Shown one piece after another: positions 13,080-16,847 of a DNA stretch of 16,847 nucleotides. The notes below the pieces were generated by a model. The model was not told the origin of the DNA. It made no database searches and was given only the letters and a program-made list of their open reading frames with translations. How positions within the stretch are numbered: the first letter of the stretch is position 1; each line of letters starts with the position of its first letter. The stretch is taken from contig CACXEL010000220.1 in the NCBI GenBank assembly GCA_902766655.1, positions 1 to 16,847 of the forward strand, given 5' to 3'. Position numbers and translations under genes: made by a program. The DNA is from an uncultured Lachnospiraceae bacterium (GTDB lineage Bacteria > Bacillota > Clostridia > Lachnospirales > Lachnospiraceae).

Positions 13080-14231
13080 ATGATCTATCTTGACAATGCA
13101 GCCACCTCCGGCCGAAAGCCCGAATCCGTCTACCGGGCCGTGGATCGCGCGCTCCGGGAGTGCTCCGGCAACCCGGGGAGGTCCGGTCACGCGGTCTCCC
13201 TGGCGGCGGGGAAGATCGTTTCGGACGCCCGCCTGCAGTGCGCCAGGCTTTTGGGCGCCGCGGACCCCTCCGAGATCTCCTTCGGGCCAAACACGACGAC
13301 CGCGCTCAACACGGCGATCTACGGCATCGCGCGCGAAGGGATGCACATCATCACGAGCGCCCTGGAGCACAACTCCGTCTCACGCCCCCTGGAACATTTA
13401 AGGAAATGCGGCCATACGGTCACTGTCCTGCCCGCCTCCGTGGACACCGGCGTAGACCCGGACGATGTGCGGAGGGCCATCCGCAAAGAGACCGGGCTCA
13501 TCGTGATGACGCACATCTCCAATGTGACCGGCACCGTGAATGAAATCGCCGCCATCGGTTCCATCGCCCGGGAGGCCGGTATCCCCTTCCTGGTGGATGC
13601 GGCGCAGTCGGCCGGGGCGAGGAGCATCGACGTACAGCGGGATGGGATCGACATGTTGGCATTTCCGGGACACAAAAGCCTGCTCGGGCCCCAGGGCACC
13701 GGCGGCCTCTATGTCCGCACCGGGCTCCTGCCGGAGCCGCTCACCAGGGGCGGTACCGGCAGCTTTTCCGAGTTTCCCGAGCAGCCCACCCGCATGCCCG
13801 ACCGGCTGGAGAGCGGAACCCTCAATGTGCCGGGGCTGGCGGGGCTGGCGGAAGGGATTCATTTTATACTGGATACGGGCGTCACGGAGATTCATAAAAA
13901 TGAGGACCGCCTTCGCACCTTCCTCTATGAAGGTCTCTCCGCGATTCCCGGCATCAGGCTCTATACTCCGTCCGCGGGGCACGACGCCGGCAGCGTCCTC
14001 TCCTTCACCGTGAGCGGCATGGAAAGCGCGGAGGTGGCCATGATCCTCGACGCCGCCTTCGACATCGCGGTGCGGAGCGGGCTGCACTGCGCGCCCTATG
14101 CCCACAGCATGCTGGGCACCATCGGCTCCGGCGGGACCGTCCGCGTGAGCCCCGGATATTTCAATGAGATGAGCGACGCGGAAGCCTTTGTCGAGGCGAT
14201 CCGCACCATCGTGCAGGAGAACGCTTCGTAA
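13080..14231 (+). CDS. PLP-dependent cysteine desulfurase
   Basis: This 383-residue class V aminotransferase-fold enzyme takes sulfur from cysteine as a persulfide. The PLP-binding lysine is K199 in FPGHKSLLGPQGTGG. H97 in LEHNSV stacks on the cofactor. D173 and Q176 in VDAAQ hold the pyridine ring. The persulfide cysteine is C337 in RSGLHCAPYAH. GAGGTG is 4 nt before the ATG. Between the MogA fusion and MoeB, it most likely supplies sulfur for the MoaD thiocarboxylate, or for sulfurating the metal centre through the MOSC protein, rather than for general Fe-S assembly, since no scaffold gene is adjacent (inference). Confidence 0.93.
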   Translation: MIYLDNAATSGRKPESVYRAVDRALRECSGNPGRSGHAVSLAAGKIVSDARLQCARLLGAADPSEISFGPNTTTALNTAIYGIAREGMHIITSALEHNSVSRPLEHLRKCGHTVTVLPASVDTGVDPDDVRRAIRKETGLIVMTHISNVTGTVNEIAAIGSIAREAGIPFLVDAAQSAGARSIDVQRDGIDMLAFPGHKSLLGPQGTGGLYVRTGLLPEPLTRGGTGSFSEFPEQPTRMPDRLESGTLNVPGLAGLAEGIHFILDTGVTEIHKNEDRLRTFLYEGLSAIPGIRLYTPSAGHDAGSVLSFTVSGMESAEVAMILDAAFDIAVRSGLHCAPYAHSMLGTIGSGGTVRVSPGYFNEMSDAEAFVEAIRTIVQENAS

Positions 14232-14239
14232 ATAACTGC

Positions 14240-14299
14240 ATGCCAATGGCCGGCAGATTTGACGAGACAGTCCGCGCTATCGTGCAGGAGAACGCCTGA
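14240..14299 (+). pseudogene. Remnant second copy of the desulfurase 3' end
   Basis: The gap after the desulfurase gene encodes, from 14258, FDETVRAIVQENA and a stop. The gene itself ends FVEAIRTIVQENAS. By my count, 32 of 38 bases agree (14187-14224 against 14258-14295), with the last 17 identical. Similarity stops abruptly upstream of 14258. A 19-codon frame from ATG 14240 exists but lacks a convincing ribosome site. It looks like the tail of a lost tandem copy. MoeB's ribosome site (GAGGAGAAG) begins inside its stop codon. Confidence 0.72.
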
Positions 14300-14311
14300 G
14301 GAGAAGTACCT

Positions 14312-15334
14312 ATGATCCCGGAACGCTATTCAAGACAGATCCGCTACGCCCATATCGGGGAAAAAGGGCAGGAAATGCTCCTTGCCTCCACCGTCGTGAT
14401 CGTCGGTATGGGCGCCCTCGGCTGCGTCAGCGCCAATGAGCTGGTGCGCGCAGGCGTCGGGCATGTCCGCTTCATCGACCGCGACCTCGTGGAGCTCAGC
14501 AACCTCCAGCGGCAGGTCCTCTATACAGAGGCCGATGCAGCCGAATCCCTTCCCAAGGTGTTCGCGGCCGCGGACCATCTCAGGGCGGTCAACTCGGATG
14601 TTGAGATCGAGCCGGAATTCGGGGACCTGAACTCCGGAAATATCGACGCTCTCTTCCGGGGCGCAGACCTCATCGTCGACGCCACCGACAACCTGGAGAC
14701 CCGGTATCTCATCAATGAATACTGCGTGGAGCATTCTGTTCCCTGGGTCTATGGAGGTGCCGTGGGCTCTGAAGGCATGACGGCTGCATTTGTGCCGGGA
14801 GGGCCCTGCTTTTGCTGCTTCTCCGGCCATCCGAACGCATCCCGGCAGGGCTCCGGCAGGACATGCTCCTCCGCAGGCGTCCTGAATACCCTCACCGCCA
14901 CGGTCGCTTCCCTCCAGGTGACGGAAGCCCTCAAGATCCTGACCGGGTCCGCCTCCGTCCGGAAGGACCTCCTGTACATGGAGCTCTGGGACAACGACTT
15001 CTACCCGATACCCCTGGAGAAGAACCCGGACTGTCCGGTCTGCGTCCACCACCGCTACACCTATCTCGGCACCGCTTCAGGCACCCAGGCAATCAGCGTC
15101 TGCGGCAAAAACGCCTACCAGATCCTGCCCTCCGCAAGGAGATCGCCGGACTTTCAGGCCCTGGCCGAACGGCTCTCCGGCCTCGGCGAGGTCAAGGTCA
15201 AGGCCTATTACCTGGAATTCGACTCCCCCTCCGCCTCCTTCCGTCTCTTCAAAGACGGCCGCGCCATCATAAACAATGCGGACACAGAGGGGCGGGCCAA
15301 ATCCGTCTACTCGGAATATATCGGGGGGCTGTGA
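14312..15334 (+). CDS. moeB: MoeB/ThiF/HesA-type sulfur-carrier adenylyltransferase
   Basis: This E1-like enzyme adenylylates the C-terminal glycine of a sulfur carrier, here most likely the MoaD encoded at 4445. Of 340 residues, 1-245 are the ThiF fold: VIVGMGALGCVSANELVRAG (29-48), DRDLVELSNLQRQVLY (56-71), VDATDNLETRYLINEYC (122-138), and zinc cysteines CFCC (C166, C169) and CPVC (C241, C244). C185 in SGRTCSSAGVL is at the usual catalytic cysteine site. Residues 246-340 are an extra C-terminal domain, different from a rhodanese domain (no CxxGxR loop), which I cannot name with confidence. GAGGAGAAG lies about 7 nt before the ATG. The stop codon lies inside the long palindrome at 15331-15421. 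Confidence 0.9.
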   Translation: MIPERYSRQIRYAHIGEKGQEMLLASTVVIVGMGALGCVSANELVRAGVGHVRFIDRDLVELSNLQRQVLYTEADAAESLPKVFAAADHLRAVNSDVEIEPEFGDLNSGNIDALFRGADLIVDATDNLETRYLINEYCVEHSVPWVYGGAVGSEGMTAAFVPGGPCFCCFSGHPNASRQGSGRTCSSAGVLNTLTATVASLQVTEALKILTGSASVRKDLLYMELWDNDFYPIPLEKNPDCPVCVHHRYTYLGTASGTQAISVCGKNAYQILPSARRSPDFQALAERLSGLGEVKVKAYYLEFDSPSASFRLFKDGRAIINNADTEGRAKSVYSEYIGGL

Positions 15335-15421
15335 GAATGAGGGAAGTGAGACTCAGGGACGGACCTTTTTCCCAAAATGGGAAAAAGGTCCGTCCCTGAG
15401 TCTCACTTCCCTCAGTCTCAC
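15331..15421. repeat. 91-nt near-perfect palindrome containing two convergent stop codons
   Basis: Two 37-nt arms (15338-15374 and 15378-15414) are exact inverted copies around a 3-nt AAA loop. After one mismatch (15337 with 15415) a further 6 bp pair (GTGAGA with TCTCAC), so the whole stretch folds on itself. The TGA of moeB (15332-15334) and the TGA of the convergent MATE gene (15420-15418) occupy matching places in the two outer arms. The core, CAGGGACGGACC and complement, resembles the 35-nt repeats at 11991 and 16802. It probably terminates transcription from both sides. Confidence 0.92.
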
Positions 15422-16767
15422 CGCATCCTCCGCCAAATGACCCTGTACATAGTCAAAAAACAGGCACTGGCCCCGACGACCTGGCTGGTAAACTCCGCCC
15501 AGAACACTCCGCGCACCCCCAGCCCCACGGCCGGCAGGATCAGCGTCAGCGGTGCGACCAGCACGATCTTCCTCAGCATGGAGAAGAACAGCGCATGCTT
15601 CGGGTAATTGAGGGCCACGAAGGTGGACTGCCCCACCATCTGCATGGTCATAAAGGGAAAGGCCCCGAAATAGATCCGCGCGCATTCCACCGTCAGCCTG
15701 ACAAGCTCCCCGTCCGAGCTGAACAGGTGGAAGAGCGGCCCCGGAACGAGCATGACCGCTGCCCACATGGTCACATTGAAGCACAGACTGCACAGAAATG
15801 CGAACCGAATGCTCTCCGACACCCTCCTGTACTCCCTGGCCCCGTAATTGAAGCTCATCACGTTCTGGCCGGCCGTCGTGGTGCCCGTCGTCGGCAGTGT
15901 CATAATTTCCCGGAGGGAATTGATGAGGCTCATGGCGCCGATGTAGAGGCCGCTGAGCACGCCGCCCCACTGCCGGAGCATGACGTTCACGATGGCCTGG
16001 GTCAGCGAGTTGGTGACCTTGAAGGTGAAGCCCGTGACACCGAGCTTCAGGATGCCGCCCAGCTCCGCGAGGTCGATCCCGAGCCTCCTGAGGCGGACCG
16101 GCGGCCTTTCGCCGGTGAGGAACCGGACGACCCACAGGGCGCTCACCAGCTGGGACAGGATCGTCGCCAGCGCCGCGCCCCGGATCCCCATGCCCATCAC
16201 GAAAATGAACACCGGGTCCAGCACGATGTTCAGCACCGCCCCAATCACCACCGTCGCCATCCCGACCTTCGGGAAGCCCTGGGCGTTGATGAAGGGATTC
16301 ATTCCCAGGCTGATGAGGACCGGAATCGTGCCCGTCACATAGATCCGGAAATACCCCAGCGCGACGGGCAGAGTCTCCTCGTCCCCGCCCAGCAGCCTGA
16401 GCGTCACCGGCGCGGTCAGGTAGAGGACCACGGTCAGCGCCGCACCGGTCATGAGGAGGGCCGTGAAGGAGGTCTCCATGATCCGCGCCGCCTTGGCCCC
16501 GTCCCCCTCGCCCCTCGCTATGGTCGACAGCGTCGCACCGCCGGTGCTGAAGAGGTGGGCAAAGGCCCCGATCAGTGTGATCAGCGGGAAACAGACCCCG
16601 AGCCCCGTCAGCGCCAGCGTCCCGTTCGCCCCCATGTGCCCGATATAGATCCGGTCCACGATGTTGTAGAGCACGTGCACCAGCTCCGCCAGCATGACCG
16701 GCAGCCCCAGACTCAGGATCAGGCCAGGAATACTCCCCTTGGAAAAGTCACTTGTCTGCGTCCGCAC
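15418..16767 (-). CDS. MATE-family multidrug/organic cation efflux transporter
   Basis: This 449-residue membrane protein has about twelve hydrophobic segments in two related halves, the normal MATE size. Recognisable features are GSIPGLILSLGLPVMLAELV at the N-terminus, LYNIVDRIYIGHMG in helix 2, GMNPFINAQGFPKVGM (184-199) near the end of the first half, and TTAGQNVMSFNYGARE in the second half. The start is a GTG at 16767-16765 with GAGGAGGAAGGC directly upstream. MATE proteins export cationic or other small compounds using a sodium or proton gradient. The substrate is unknown. A link to the tungsten genes, such as export of a toxic aldehyde-related compound, is not supported beyond position. 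Confidence 0.93.
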   Translation of the reverse strand: MRTQTSDFSKGSIPGLILSLGLPVMLAELVHVLYNIVDRIYIGHMGANGTLALTGLGVCFPLITLIGAFAHLFSTGGATLSTIARGEGDGAKAARIMETSFTALLMTGAALTVVLYLTAPVTLRLLGGDEETLPVALGYFRIYVTGTIPVLISLGMNPFINAQGFPKVGMATVVIGAVLNIVLDPVFIFVMGMGIRGAALATILSQLVSALWVVRFLTGERPPVRLRRLGIDLAELGGILKLGVTGFTFKVTNSLTQAIVNVMLRQWGGVLSGLYIGAMSLINSLREIMTLPTTGTTTAGQNVMSFNYGAREYRRVSESIRFAFLCSLCFNVTMWAAVMLVPGPLFHLFSSDGELVRLTVECARIYFGAFPFMTMQMVGQSTFVALNYPKHALFFSMLRKIVLVAPLTLILPAVGLGVRGVFWAEFTSQVVGASACFLTMYRVIWRRMR

Positions 16768-16801
16768 GCCTTCCTCCTCTCCCTTGAAACGGGGGCGAGC
16801 T

Positions 16802-16836
16802 TTTTGAGAATCAGGGACGGTCCTTCTTTCTCAAAA
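16802..16836 (-). repeat. 35-nt palindromic repeat, copy A (upstream of the MATE gene)
   Basis: TTTTGAGAA (16802-16810) and TTCTCAAAA (16828-16836) form a 9-bp stem around a core with AGGGACGGTCCTT. It is the same element as at 11991-12025 in opposite orientation (32 of 35 bases). It lies about 35 nt upstream of the MATE start and in part occupies its promoter region, where no clear -35/-10 pair is visible before the window ends. Confidence 0.75.
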
Positions 16837-16847
16837 TCCCCGATTTA

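Overview
The window is about 60% GC by eye. It has AGGAGG-type ribosome sites, short intergenic gaps and strong C/G third-position bias. The protein families (TupABC, AOR with NuoEFG-type subunits, lipoprotein with a TE-AP linker, MATE pump) point to a high-GC anaerobic Clostridia-type Firmicute, probably from a gut or similar fermentative habitat. No rRNA or tRNA is present to fix the taxon.

The window is essentially one tungsten-enzyme island. On the left, reading leftward, are a LysR-type regulator (832-1776) and the start of a moeA gene cut by the window edge (1-679). Divergent from lysR is a rightward operon (2018-7767): a four-cluster ferredoxin subunit, a tungsten aldehyde:ferredoxin oxidoreductase (AOR/WOR family), a MoaD-like sulfur carrier, and NuoE-, NuoF- and NuoG-like subunits. 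The arrangement matches the family of electron-bifurcating tungsten oxidoreductases, in which aldehyde oxidation is coupled to reduction of both NAD+ and ferredoxin. A strong terminator ends this operon.

Next come the tungstate ABC transporter genes tupA, tupB and tupC (8037-10695). tupA is preceded by a leader with an intrinsic terminator abutting its ribosome site. The TupA protein appears circularly permuted: its usual C-terminal segment lies at the N-terminus, behind the lipoprotein signal and linker. After another terminator a cofactor operon follows: moaA, a MOSC-MogA fusion, a cysteine desulfurase and a MoeB/ThiF-type activating enzyme (11009-15334). A convergent MATE transporter gene (15418-16767) closes the window.

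Together the genes cover tungstate uptake (Tup), pterin synthesis and metal insertion (MoaA, MogA, MoeA), sulfur supply (desulfurase, MoeB, MoaD, MOSC) and the enzyme that uses the cofactor. MoaC, MoaE and the rest of MoeA are not in the window.

Two non-coding themes stand out. First, short diverged second copies of gene ends lie beside moeA (5' end), tupC (3' end) and the desulfurase gene (3' end). With the permuted tupA, this suggests repeated tandem duplication or replacement of genes here, followed by loss. Second, a family of small palindromic repeats with a GGGACGG core occurs three times. One copy is a 91-nt near-perfect palindrome that holds the stop codons of two convergent genes.
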